Assembly (NCBI GenBank): GCA_012934845.2
Contig: WNNJ02002895.1
Coordinates: forward strand, 1 to 64,000
Length of the DNA: 64,000 nt
Source: Pomphorhynchus laevis
Lineage: Eukaryota > Acanthocephala > Palaeacanthocephala > Echinorhynchida > Pomphorhynchidae
Direction: 5' to 3'
Positions 22,401 to 31,802 of this stretch are shown in pieces; within the stretch, counting starts at the first letter, position 1; every line of letters starts with the position of its first letter. A program made the translations under genes and the position numbers. The notes beneath the pieces are model-generated. The model searched no databases. It saw only the letters and a list, made by a program, of their open reading frames with translations, and was not told where the DNA came from.

Positions 22401-22685
22401 ATAAAAATTAAAAAAATTTATTTTCAATTTCTTAAAAAAATAAAAAATACTTAAAAATATTAATATCAAATATTAAATATTAACTCACCTTGATATGATG
22501 AAAATACTGTAGAAGCTATCAATAAATACATCGAGCACAAATAAATTTAGTCATTAATACAGACACCGCAGTAAATTCTCAATCCTTACAAAATGTATTT
22601 AAGGTTTGGATGAATTGATCAAATTCATCAATCGTTACAAAATGTATTTAAGGTTTGGATGAATTGGTCAAAATAGTTATATTTT
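19441..22685. other. AT-rich intergenic DNA with short direct repeats
   Basis: No gene supported over 3.2 kb. Direct repeats: 33 bp TTTATTGCTAGTCAATATTC.. at 21,088 and 21,287; about 75 bp around TTTATATTTTGCAACGTTTC at 21,391 and 21,531; a 13-bp unit CTTATAATTTAAC repeated about 4.5 times at 22,208-22,268; and about 32 bp around AATGTATTTAAGGTTTGGAT at 22,586 and 22,635. Confidence 0.7.
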
Positions 22686-22689
22686 AATA

Positions 22690-23410
22690 TAATGTTTATT
22701 AGGGTTTTTTATTATTACGTTTATAATGTTACATTTTAAAATATAATAATTTTTTAATTAATTATTGTCCGTTATAAACAGATAAGACAACAAATATAGA
22801 AATACAAAAATACAGTAAGAAATATATGGTGATATATTTTTAAATATAAAAAGAAATATATGAAAATATAAAAACCAACAAGATTATAGAAATATTGTTT
22901 TTCCGTAATATCAAATCCATTTAATTTTTAAATATTAATTCCACAATATCTACCATTTGAACAACCATTCTTTATATATTATATTTTAACATAATGTTAC
23001 GTAGGTTGCTTAAATAAATCGTCAAAGAGGAAATAAAATTATAAAGTAATTTTATAACGTAATCCATTTTTTCTCAATGCTTCTGAAATAGCATTTCTCA
23101 ATGCTATTTTAAATTTTATCAAGAATAATACACAAATGGTAGATATTGTGAATTGCGTATTTACAAATTAAATGGATTTGATATTTTGGAAATAACAAGA
23201 TTTCATAATCTTGTTTGCTTTTAATATTTTAATATTTCTTTTTATATTTGAAAGGAAATATAAGTAAAAAATATGTTTACTTATATTTTTTAATCTTAAT
23301 TGGATGCTTATCGTATAAATATAAATTTAATAATAAAAATGCCTTATTAAAATTAAACAAATACTGTTTTTGTTGCTTTTATATTACTGAGTTTTTTACT
23401 GTTTGAAAGT
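22690..23410. repeat. Foldback repeat, copy 1 (inverted copy at 30,455-31,120)
   Basis: A roughly 660-700-bp block almost identical to the complement of 30,455-31,120. It is itself a foldback: AAATATAAAAAGAAATAT..AACAAGATTATAGAA..AATATCAAATCCATTTAA..CAATATCTACCATTTG on the left is complementary to the right side (CAAATGGTAGATATTGTGAA ... CTTGTTTGCTTTTAATATTT), with about 160 bp between. No coding sequence. It looks like a MITE-like or foldback DNA element copied by a large inverted duplication. Confidence 0.85.
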
Positions 23411-23420
23411 ACAATCTAAT

Positions 23421-24150
23421 AAGCAACACCATTTGTATAAATGCCGTATTTCAAAAGAAATCATAGACAGTTGCCTACTCAGCACATCCGTGAACTACTA
23501 TTATATATGCTCTATCTATTAATGATCCAACGAGTGCAGCGACAATTCACCAACAACCTCTGGTTGTTTCGCACATCAATTCGATTTGGTAAAGAGCGTA
23601 AGCCTCAGACAATTAAGCAAAATGTCGGAAACGTCTTCATTAACAAAGTCACACAGTCAACCAAAATGACAAGTGAGTACTTCATTCTACTGATGAGTGT
23701 TGCCGGGTACTCATCGGTCGTCTAGAAGTGACACGGTAACTGAAAGTCGTGAATCAAAGTCCTTTCTAACAAGCAACACCATTTGTATAAATGCCGTATT
23801 TCGTAAGAAATACTGGACCGTTGTCTACTCAGCGCATCCGTGCACTACTATTATACATGTCGTATCCATTAAGGATCCAACGAGTGCAGCGACAATTCAG
23901 CAACAACATCTGCCTAGTGTTTAAGGATGGTCCGCACAGCAATTCGATCTGGTTAAGAGCGTAAGCATCAGACAATTAGGCAAAGTGTCGGAAACGCATT
24001 TATTCACATTGCCACGCAGGCAACGGAAACGACCAGTGAATACTTCATTCTACTGATGAATGTTTTCGGGTACTCATTGGTCGTGTTTAAGTGACATGGG
24101 GACTGAAAGTCGTGAATCAAAGTCCAGTCTAACAAGCAACACCATTTTGT
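23421..24150. repeat. 350-363-bp tandem repeat, two units and the start of a third
   Basis: The anchor AAGCAACACCATTTGTATAA starts at 23,421, 23,771 and 24,134. Shared blocks include CCAACGAGTGCAGCGACAAT, ATTCGATCTGG, GTCGGAAACG and ATTCTACTGATGA. Units are about 80% alike. The ACTGATGAGTGTTGCCGGGT ACTCATCGG TCGTC TAGAA part is the counterpart of the minus-strand ACTGATGAGTGCTGCCGGCT segment in the 361-bp repeat at 14-660, so the two tandem arrays are one family. No protein of note. Confidence 0.85.
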
Positions 24151-24289
24151 ATATATAATTGTTTTCTGAAAAAAACTTCTGAAGAATGCTCCGACCGAAA
24201 CTTTGAATGCATAGTTTAAGTATTTTGGTGTCTGTGTACACTGTTTTCTTGTCCGAAATGCTCTCTACCATGCTTATCATAGATTGTTT

Positions 24290-24510
24290 GGTGTGAGATC
24301 ATGAAGATCGATTGAAGATCGATAACATAGCAGTCATGAAAGTCTTGACTGCTAGACAACGAATCCAGGATTATCAGATTTCACACAACCAATGAAACCA
24401 TCCATCATGATCTCCAGAAACTGCATTGTCGGAGATGCTCTTCGGCATGCTTATGAGATAATGATGATCGATTGAAATTGGGACTGGTTATCCTGCTGTA
24501 AATTATCCAT
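24290..24510. repeat. Dispersed repeat fragments related to 1,719-1,815
   Basis: GAGATCATGAAGATCGATTG at 24,295 and GATGATCGATTGAAATTGGG at 24,463, with CTGGTTATCC, repeat the sequence at 1,724-1,765. Confidence 0.7.
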
Positions 24511-25004
24511 TGAATATTTGGTAGGTCACTTCAGGTAACTTTCGCATAGAAATTCAGCTACAGAATCGGTTATACAAGATTTCCAATTTTATACATCCTG
24601 ACTACTAACGGCATCATTGTCACATCATTGTTTTCGTTTCGCCCGCTTTAATTAATAAAACTAAAACATATTTATTGTTACTTGTTTTGAAATAAAATAA
24701 TAATGTGGCATAGATAAGATCAATTCAACGCTGGAAAACATCAGTAGCTCATCATATAAATGATGATCCACACTTTAGTAGTTAATTGCTTCGCACTGGA
24801 GTCAGTTGTTTTTGCCAAGATGCTAACGACTTTTAATTTTGTTTTAAGTAGTCATATATATATGCGACTAATATTTAAAGTGCGACAAGTTTAAAGTGCA
24901 TGAGTATCAATTGTTAAATCATTATTCTGTTACAAATATTAAGACTCATAAGAATCTGCGCTGGTAAAGTTGCCATGTGTTGATTGTAGAGAAACTGCTC
25001 TTTC
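24511..25004. other. AT-rich intergenic DNA
   Basis: Nothing recognised. Confidence 0.5.
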
Positions 25005-25270
25005 ATGAATCAGGTCAGATAACTGAATCTACTTATTTTATACGATATAAAAATAAAGATAAATAATAAATAATTATTATGAATAAATAAGATCAACGCG
25101 TTAATGACGTATTTCCTCTGATAAAATTTGATTATTTAGTTTATCTTATTGCTTATTATCCATAAATTTTTTTCGCTTAATAGTTTATATAAATTTATAA
25201 AAATATTTTGTTTCGTTTATATTGTAAAATTATAAGAAAAAAATCTTGTTTTTAATAAACAGTTTTAACA
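25005..25270 (-). mobile_element. Naiad-type PLE 3' end fragment
   Basis: End motif CAGATAACTGAATCTACTTA, 3' UTR motif GACGTATTTCCTCTGATAAA (plus strand) and the decayed last codons of the RT region. Confidence 0.75.
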
Positions 25271-25337
25271 AGAAAAAATTTACACTAACATATATTACAT
25301 TTCATGTATTACAAGAATTACATTTCATGTATTATAT

Positions 25338-25475
25338 TTCATGTATTATAAGAATCTTCAATACTTTCCGCAGCCATATTTACGTCTCCCATAGATGCAA
25401 CAAACGCTCTAAGATTAGCATCACGGTTATGAAATCCCATTGTCTGCATTTGTTCAAGTTAAGATGCTTTTCTGG
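25338..25475 (-). pseudogene. Ubiquilin-like UBA domain fragment, second copy
   Basis: Minus strand: LEQMQTMGFHNRDANLRAFV then ASMGDVNMAAESIEDS. This is the MGF.NRDANL.A...GDVN.A.E core of a UBA domain of the ubiquilin type. A stop sits just before it where the other copy has Glu (AS*LEQM versus ASELVQM), and its end runs on past EDS. It is followed in the same sense by a PLE 3' end. Confidence 0.7.
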
Positions 25476-26011
25476 AGTTTAAATTGTTAAAACTGTTAAA
25501 TTGTAAAATTGCTTTAAAAATTTTATTTTTTATAAAGTTGACACTACACTTTAATTAAATGTGTCTGTTTATATTTTATTTTTTGACTAGTATATTATAT
25601 ATAATATATTTTATATATAATATATTTTATATTTGTAGAATTTAAAATTTATCAACTATTAATTTAAAGTCATACTATTAAAAGGATCCAAATAAAGTAA
25701 ACAAATAAAGAAAAATTATAAAATAAAAAGTTTGTAGAATAATTTCATTTAATTTCATAAAATTTAATTTTCAATAAGTTCGACATTAAACATTAATTTA
25801 ACATAAAAAAATGTTTAAGTTTTAAGTATTTTATTTTCAGATGTAAAATTTAGTATTTATTTTGCTAAACATGTAATTACTATTACCTCAAAGTCGTATT
25901 TTTAAAAAATAGTTAAAAAATATGAATATTTTAAAGAATAAATCACTATATACTATAATCGAAATATTAAATAAATGATAAAATTATAAAAGATAGAATA
26001 AAAATAAAAAG
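25476..26011. other. AT-rich spacer between the two UBA copies
   Basis: Nothing recognised; about 530 bp of A/T runs, including a TATATAATATATTTTATATA stretch near 25,600. Confidence 0.5.
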
Positions 26012-26266
26012 TCAAGAATCTTCAATACGTTCTACCGCCATATTTGCGTCCCCCATAGATGCAACAAGCGCTCTAAGATTTGTATCACGGTTATGGAATC
26101 CCACTGTCTGCATTTGTACAAGTTCGGATGCATAAAGTTGTTCTTGAGTTTGGTTTGATTGTTGATTTGTCGGCTGATGTTGCTGGGAATGAAGACGATC
26201 TAATGGTTGAAACAACGACGCAGTATGATCTTGATTTGAATTTTGTAAATTTTGAGAAAACAATCC
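26012..26266 (-). pseudogene. Ubiquilin-like C-terminal fragment with UBA domain
   Basis: The frame reads LNGLFSQNLQNSNQDHTASL, a Q/N-rich spacer (LHSQQHQPTNQQSNQ), then YASELVQMQTVGFHNRD and LRALVASMGDANMAVERIEDS with a stop. Ubiquilins (proteasome shuttle factors) end in just such a UBA domain (MGF.NR.ANL.AL.A..GD.N.A.ERL), which binds ubiquitin. The open frame runs unbroken to the stop, so this could be a true last exon, but its upstream side meets a PLE pseudo-LTR block within a few bases and no other ubiquilin exon is seen in the window. I read it as a captured or stranded gene tail. Confidence 0.65.
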
Positions 26267-26450
26267 ATTAAGCTCGTTTGAAAGTGAGCAGAAAAAAAGT
26301 CGTATCAAAAATACATAGTTTCAGTATTTCAATCAGAGGTTATATTACAGGGAAAACAAATATCACAGGCCAATAATAAATTGTCGGTAGAACTAATCAG
26401 ATCAGATAACTGAGTCTAAGGATTTTATACGATATATATATCTATATATA
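26267..26450 (-). repeat. PLE pseudo-LTR block
   Basis: CTCGTTTGAAAGTGAGCAGA, AGTTTCAGTATTTCAATCAG, AAATATCACAGGCCAATAAT, CAGATAACTGAGTCTAAGGA. Same plus-strand orientation as those around PLE copy 1; abuts the UBA fragment. Confidence 0.8.
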
Positions 26451-27009
26451 AAGATAGATGATAAATAATTATATCAGAGTTTATATAATTTATTATTAAA
26501 TCAATTTAAAATTTATAATTGAAATTTATTATAAGTTTGTAAATTTTATAAACAATTAATTAGCTTTAAAAAATAATAATACTTTATACAATTTAATATT
26601 GAATTAATTTAACTTAGCAAATAAACACTTGCTGACAAAATGCCAAGTGGTAACAAAGATAAAATCGATGAGTCATTTAAGCGTGATGCAAAGAAAACTC
26701 ATGTATTACAATTCTATTGAGCAAAGTCACTTAATTATTCAATTATGTACATCAAAACTAAACAATCTAATTTTTCTTTGTCTATTTATCATTCCACACT
26801 AAAATCTCTTAAAAAGCTGAATTCTAAGTAAACTTTTGACCTTAGCAAAGCACAAATAAACACGTTGCAAGCCCGAATTGTAAAAACAAGTTGAAATTTT
26901 GATATTTTGTTTTATATTTGAGCAAATATAGATGTTAAAAACGTTATATGCAATCAGAAAATATACATGAAATTTAAATTTTAAAAACACATTTTTTAAT
27001 GAAAACGTT
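26451..27009. other. AT-rich intergenic DNA
   Basis: No gene seen; likely includes the 3' flank of the LicD-like gene on the minus strand. Confidence 0.5.
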
Positions 27010-27921
27010 TCATGATTCGCACGTATGACCGGATCTTTTCCTACATGTTTTAAGGATATTCCAATTTGCACCGTATCGGTATTTAACGTAATCGAGGGAA
27101 TATGCCGGAATTCTTACGAGCACCTGCTCAAACAAAGCTTGCTTTGTTGGAAAAAATAATGATGATTTGTATTTTAATCCTGAATAATCTTTTACAATCA
27201 CAAATCCGTCGTTTAAAATATACCAAAACAAATCAATTGTTTTAGGATTTTTCTTACTAAGCTCGACATGTGTTTGCATTTTATTTCCACTTACATTGTA
27301 AACGTGATGTCCGTTTTTTAAAAGAATCGGAACAATTTCAACGTTGAACATTTGTCTTTTCTCTAACGGCACAATAATATCTATGTCATCGTCATACGGG
27401 ATCATTTAACCGTGATGACGGACTAATCCCAACACGGATCCTGCTGACATAGAGTAGTTGAAATTGTAGGCTTCTAAAGGCGTGATAATCTTCTCAAATA
27501 TTAGAACAGTATTTCTCCGACAGCAAGGTGGAATGTTAATTGTTTTGTTAAGAATCTCGTTAAAATGTGCTTTCTCTGCGCATTTTGTTGTAAAGCTACA
27601 ACTTTGATTGATTTCATGGCCGTTTTTGAATTTTATTAGTTTTATAATACTTGAATTCATTATAATTTCCAAGTCGTCAATCATGTGACTTTGATAAAAT
27701 TTGGAAATGGGAAAATCGCAATAGGCCGTAAAATTTTCAAACACAAATACACACTTCAGTCTAGGAATCGTTGCATTATACATTATATGTTTGGTGCAAT
27801 CGAAAATTTTCCATCTTATTACAGTTACAAATGTAAAAAATATGGATAATGCTATGATTATTAATGTAAGTTTAGCTGAAAATCTTTTTCGTAAAATTCG
27901 CATCTTCCTTGAATTTGCCAT
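27010..27921 (-). pseudogene. LicD/fukutin-like nucleotidyltransferase-fold gene with one in-frame TAA
   Basis: From ATG at 27,921 the frame gives a short basic N-terminus, one membrane segment (about residues 19-37, LTLIIIALSIFFTFVTVIRW) as in type II Golgi proteins, an ~120-residue luminal part with six or more cysteines, then GSVLGLVRHHG (161-171), a TAA codon (27,408-27,406) and, still in frame, MIPYDDDIDIIVPLEKRQMF. Without the stop this is the LicD-family signature ([20 protein letters not shown]), whose aspartates bind metal and sugar nucleotide. The rest (WYILNDGF, SLFFPTKQ, RYGANWNILKTC) fits the family C-terminus; total 303 codons. Family members (fukutin, FKRP, bacterial LicD) transfer phospho-sugar or phosphocholine groups to glycans; the substrate here is unknown. 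Apart from the TAA nothing is broken, so it is a very young pseudogene, a sequencing error, or a read-through case. A fragment of a relative lies at 29.4 kb. Confidence 0.75.
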
Positions 27922-28029
27922 TTTTTGAAATTGTATATCTTAAGCTAAACTTCTTCAATTTGGTTATAGGCTAAACATAACTTAGCGGATTTACATTAAT
28001 AAAAGAAATGTTTTTAATAAGATTTTTAC
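27922..28029. other. Upstream flank of the LicD-like gene
   Basis: AT-rich; no clear TATA or initiator that I would assign. Confidence 0.3.
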
Positions 28030-28260
28030 AGAAAAGCTGATTTTTAAATGTAGCAGAAAAAATGTAAAGTTTGTGATGTAATAAATGATAATTGTAGTGT
28101 AAGTAATACGACAAACAAATGTTTTTCTTGTAAATAGTTGATAATGATCCATTATTGTAAAATGATTATTGGAACTGGATCAAAGAAAAAAGGATTTTTT
28201 CTCTTTTCTTTAATCCAGCTCCAAAAATTCTTTACCAAATGTTTTTTATTAAATATTAAT
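28030..28260 (+). mobile_element. PLE endonuclease fragment with an inserted short foldback
   Basis: Plus strand carries the cysteine-rich lead of the Naiad-type GIY-YIG domain (CKVCDVIND, CSVSNTTNKCFS, then LNINNNGNCK). Between these two parts sits an insertion of roughly 120 bp centred on TTGGAACTGGATCAAAGAAA and its complement, flanked by the repeated AAATGTTTTT, which looks like a target-site duplication. Confidence 0.75.
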
Positions 28261-28420
28261 AATAATGGTAACTGCAAATAATAATGGTAACTCTTTCATC
28301 TAGGGCTATCTCATATCCATCATGTGCTCAAGATGAGCTCTCATGTTCGAAGATTGTAATCAGTCGTTTCAAAATTTAGATAACAAATCATTGTATTCGG
28401 AAACGTATTATGCATCTCAG
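28085..28420. repeat. Large inverted repeat, left arm (right arm 31,475-31,800)
   Basis: About 330 bp nearly identical to the complement of 31,475-31,800, including the PLE fragment with its inserted foldback and the sequence GATGAGCTCTCATGTTCGAA beyond it. Because both arms have the same insertion, the duplication came after it. Arms are 3.05 kb apart. Confidence 0.85.
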
Positions 28421-28421
28421 T

Positions 28422-28800
28422 GTATAGTGAAAAAGTGTATAGCAGAAAATAGTAAAATATATAAATCAACACAATAATATAAAGAATAAATTTAAAATCA
28501 TTAGCAATAAATTTTTATGAATAAATAATAAATGATATACTTTGTATTCGAATATAATCCTAAATAATCAAATTTCATCAGAGGAAATACGTCAAAGGGC
28601 ACGTATTTGGCCCTGCTGATGTGTTGGGTCTCAGTGTATAGTGAAAAAGTGTATAGCAGAAAATAGTAAAATATATAAATCAACACAATAATATAAAAAA
28701 TAAATTTAAACTCTCAAGTGGCAAATTTTTATGGATGAATAATTAAATAATATACTTTGCATTAGAATATAATACTATATAATCAAATATAATAATTTGG
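28422..28800 (+). mobile_element. Tandem PLE 3' ends
   Basis: TCTCAGTGTATAGTGAAAAA starts at about 28,424 and 28,629; each is followed by the last PLE codons (AAATATATAAATCAACACAA) and 3' UTR motif (ATCAAATTTCATCAGAGG in the first). Offset about 205 bp. Confidence 0.75.
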
Positions 28801-29039
28801 TTTTATCTGCATATGATGAAATAGCTGTCGAAATAAAGGCATTAAAACATAACGTTATTTGCAAAAATATATAGCATTCAATAATTAGGTTAAGTGGTTA
28901 ATTAATATCATAATTTTATTTATTTATTGTTAATTTTATTTATTGATAAAAATAAAATTAACAACAAAGTGAAAATTTTATTCCAAATACAGAAGAAACC
29001 AAAAGTAGCATTAAGCTCTTAGAATCTGTAGAGTTGATC
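28801..29039. other. AT-rich spacer
   Basis: Nothing recognised. Confidence 0.4.
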
Positions 29040-29400
29040 ATCTGATAATCAATTTGCATCAGAGGAAATACGTCATTAGCACGTATTTGGCCCCCAAATA
29101 CGTGCTAATGAAGGTAAATTTATTGTAGTTTACTGATGAGAGGTAAATTATAATTATTAAAAAGTAAATGAAACATATGAACTGTGATATTGAAATTAAT
29201 ACTGGTATAAAACACTATTTCAGTATTAATTATACAAAATAATTTTTGAAACACAAAATAGGAATAAATTTTCAGAATATAAATACGAAGGATATTAATA
29301 CGCTTTATACAAATTTAGATTTAGCAGATAAAGATGAAGCGATAGAAACATTTATTAATATTATATTCGGAAACGATACGTTAATATCTTTTTCGTTAGT
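29040..29400 (+). mobile_element. PLE scraps: 3' UTR motif and RT motif A region
   Basis: TTTGCATCAGAGGAAATACG at 29,059 is the 3' UTR motif. From 29,170 the plus strand encodes IEINTGIKHYFSIN, GINFQNINT and NTLYTNLDLAD, the RT segment up to motif A of the Naiad-type PLE. Joined out of normal order, so rearranged. Confidence 0.75.
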
Positions 29401-29416
29401 ATCGTTTTGGGCCATA

Positions 29417-29525
29417 AGTTAAAAGACAAGTGTTCAACGATGAAATTGTTCCGAGTCTTTTAAAAAACGGACATCATGTTTGAAATGTTATTTGGATGTA
29501 ATCACATGTCGCTATAAGTACAAAT
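29417..29525 (+). pseudogene. Fragment of a second LicD/fukutin-like gene
   Basis: Plus strand reads VKRQVFNDEIVPSLLKNGHHV then a stop and NV..., matching EKRQMFNVEIVPILLKNGHHVYNV of the gene at 27.0-27.9 kb. About 24 of 30 positions agree. It directly follows a PLE RT fragment. Opposite orientation to the main gene, so a separate, broken copy. Confidence 0.75.
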
Positions 29526-30164
29526 ATCAGTTTACGTACTGAAGGTATGCTTAATAGAAATTTGCTTTTTTAAAATAGACGCAAGCTAACATTTGCATAA
29601 CACAATCGGACCAATTTTGAAGTAAATGTAACTTTTCTATTTGTACTATATCTTTGTAATTTAAAAACATTTTCACAGTTAGCTTAACACTTGGTCAGCA
29701 TATATCGGATATCAATCAATGAAAACAGTAAAACAATCTTTTAGATAGTCAAAAAATAAATGTTAATTTTTCAAACTTTATGAGGATATGCAAACATTTA
29801 AATACTTAAAATAATTTAAAACAAATTCAGTCTACAGCTATAAGATTATCTTACTGTTAGTTATCGAGTAACAACAATATTTAAAATTAAATTATTTTTT
29901 GAATGCAACATTATAATAAAGATTTTTAAAAAATATTAATATAGACATTAACAAAATAGTAATTTTTCATAATATTATACAATAAAACAAAAACTTAAAA
30001 TAATTATGTGCATTAGGTTTCAATTAATTGGAATCTGAGCTCGATTCAATCAGATTTCGTACAGCTGCAATCGAATTTTATTTATTACAATATTATTATT
30101 TTTTAATGTGATATTAAATAATATATTGTAATATTATATAATATTAAATATAATACATTTTTTA
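29526..30164. other. AT-rich intergenic DNA
   Basis: Nothing recognised. Confidence 0.5.
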
Positions 30165-31300
30165 TTATTAAATGGATTTGATATTTCGGAAACAACAAGG
30201 TTCCATAATATTGTTTGCTTTTAATATTTAGATAAATCTTCTTATATTTAAAAATATATCACCATATATTTCTTACTGTATTTTTGTATTTCTATATTTG
30301 CTGTCTTATCTGTTTATAGCAGACAATAATTAATTAAAATAATATTATATTTTAAAATGTAACATTATAATAAAGATCATCCACAATTTAAACAATCCAC
30401 TAAAACAATAAGTCACATAATATTATATAATTAAATCAAACAGCAAAAAATTCATAGAAATATAAAGCAACAAAAACAGTATTTGTTTAATTTTAATAAG
30501 GCATTTTTATTATTAAATTTATATTTATACGATAAGCATCCAATTAAGATTAAAAAATATAAGTAAACATATTTTTTACTTATATTTCCTTTCAAATATA
30601 AAAAGAAATATTAAAATATTAAAAGCAAACAAGATTATGAAATCTTGTTATTTCCAAAATATCAAATCCATTTAATTTGTAAATACGCAATTCACAATAT
30701 CTACCATTTGTGTATTATTCTTGATAAAATTTAAAATAGCATTGAGAAATGCTATTTCAGAAGCATTGAGAAAAAATGGATTACGTTATAAAATTACTTT
30801 ATAATTTTATTTCCTCTTTGACGATTTATTTAAGCAACCTACGTAACATTATGTTAAAATATAATATATAAAGAATGGTTGTTCAAATGGTAGATATTGT
30901 GGAATTAATATTTAAAAATTAAATGGATTTGATATTACGGAAAAACAATATTTCTATAATCTTGTTGGTTTTTATATTTTCATATATTTCTTTTTATATT
31001 TAAAAATATATCACCATATATTTCTTACTGTATTTTTGTATTTCTATATTTGTTGTCTTATCTGTTTATAACGGACACTAATTAATTAAAAAATTATTAT
31101 ATTTTAAAATGTAACATTATAATAAAGATGTTCCACAATTTAAACAATCTATTAAAACAATAATATCACATAATATTATATAATTAATTCAAACAGTAAA
31201 AAACTCAGAAATATAAAAGCAAAACAAACAATATTTGTTTAATTTTAATAAAACATTTTCTAATAATACGATAAGTATCCAATTAAGATTTACAAAATAT
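30165..31300. repeat. Foldback repeat, copy 2, within a 750-bp tandem pair
   Basis: TTAAATGGATTTGATATT starts at about 30,170 and again near 30,920; each is followed by about 300 bp of shared sequence (CACCATATATTTCTTACTGT, TTGTATTTCTATATTTG, ATGTAACATTATAATAAAGA). The segment 30,455-31,120 is the inverted, nearly identical copy of 22,700-23,400. Confidence 0.85.
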
Positions 31301-31474
31301 GAGTACGCAGTACCGAAAAAAGCAACATTATCATCTCCTCACTTCAATCTTCAAACCTGAAAGTTTATTATTCATCGACTCGTCAATTACTAATCAACTT
31401 GTTCAATTACCTTCGTTCAAATGATTTCTCGAAATTTTAATGTTTTCATCGACTTTCAATGGAATACACTGAGA
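31301..31474. other. Spacer
   Basis: GC-richer than its surroundings; nothing recognised. Confidence 0.4.
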
Positions 31475-31802
31475 CGCATAATACGTTTCCGAATACAATG
31501 ATTTGTTATCTAAATTTTGAAACGACTGATTACAATCTTCGAACATGAGAGCTCATCTTGAGCACATGATTGATATGAGATAGCCCTAGATGAAACAGTT
31601 ATCATTATTATTTGCAGTTACCATTATTATTAATATTTAATAAAAAACATTTGGTAAAGAATTTTTGGAGCTGGATCAAAGGAAAGAGAAAAAATCCTTT
31701 TTTCTTTGATCCAGTTCCAATAATCATTTTACAATGATGGATCATTATCAACTATTTACAAGAAAAACATTTGTTTGTCGTATTACTTACACTACAATTC
31801 TC
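31475..31802. repeat. Large inverted repeat, right arm
   Basis: Complement of 28,085-28,420. Contains the minus-strand PLE endonuclease lead and the same inserted foldback (GAGCTGGATCAAAGGAAAGA). It ends exactly where the CR1/L2-like LINE begins. Confidence 0.85.

Noticed and set aside
23441-23924. Open frames of 75-94 codons in the 23.4-24.1 kb tandem array
   Set aside because: They differ between repeat units and are not kept in frame, so the repeat is not coding.
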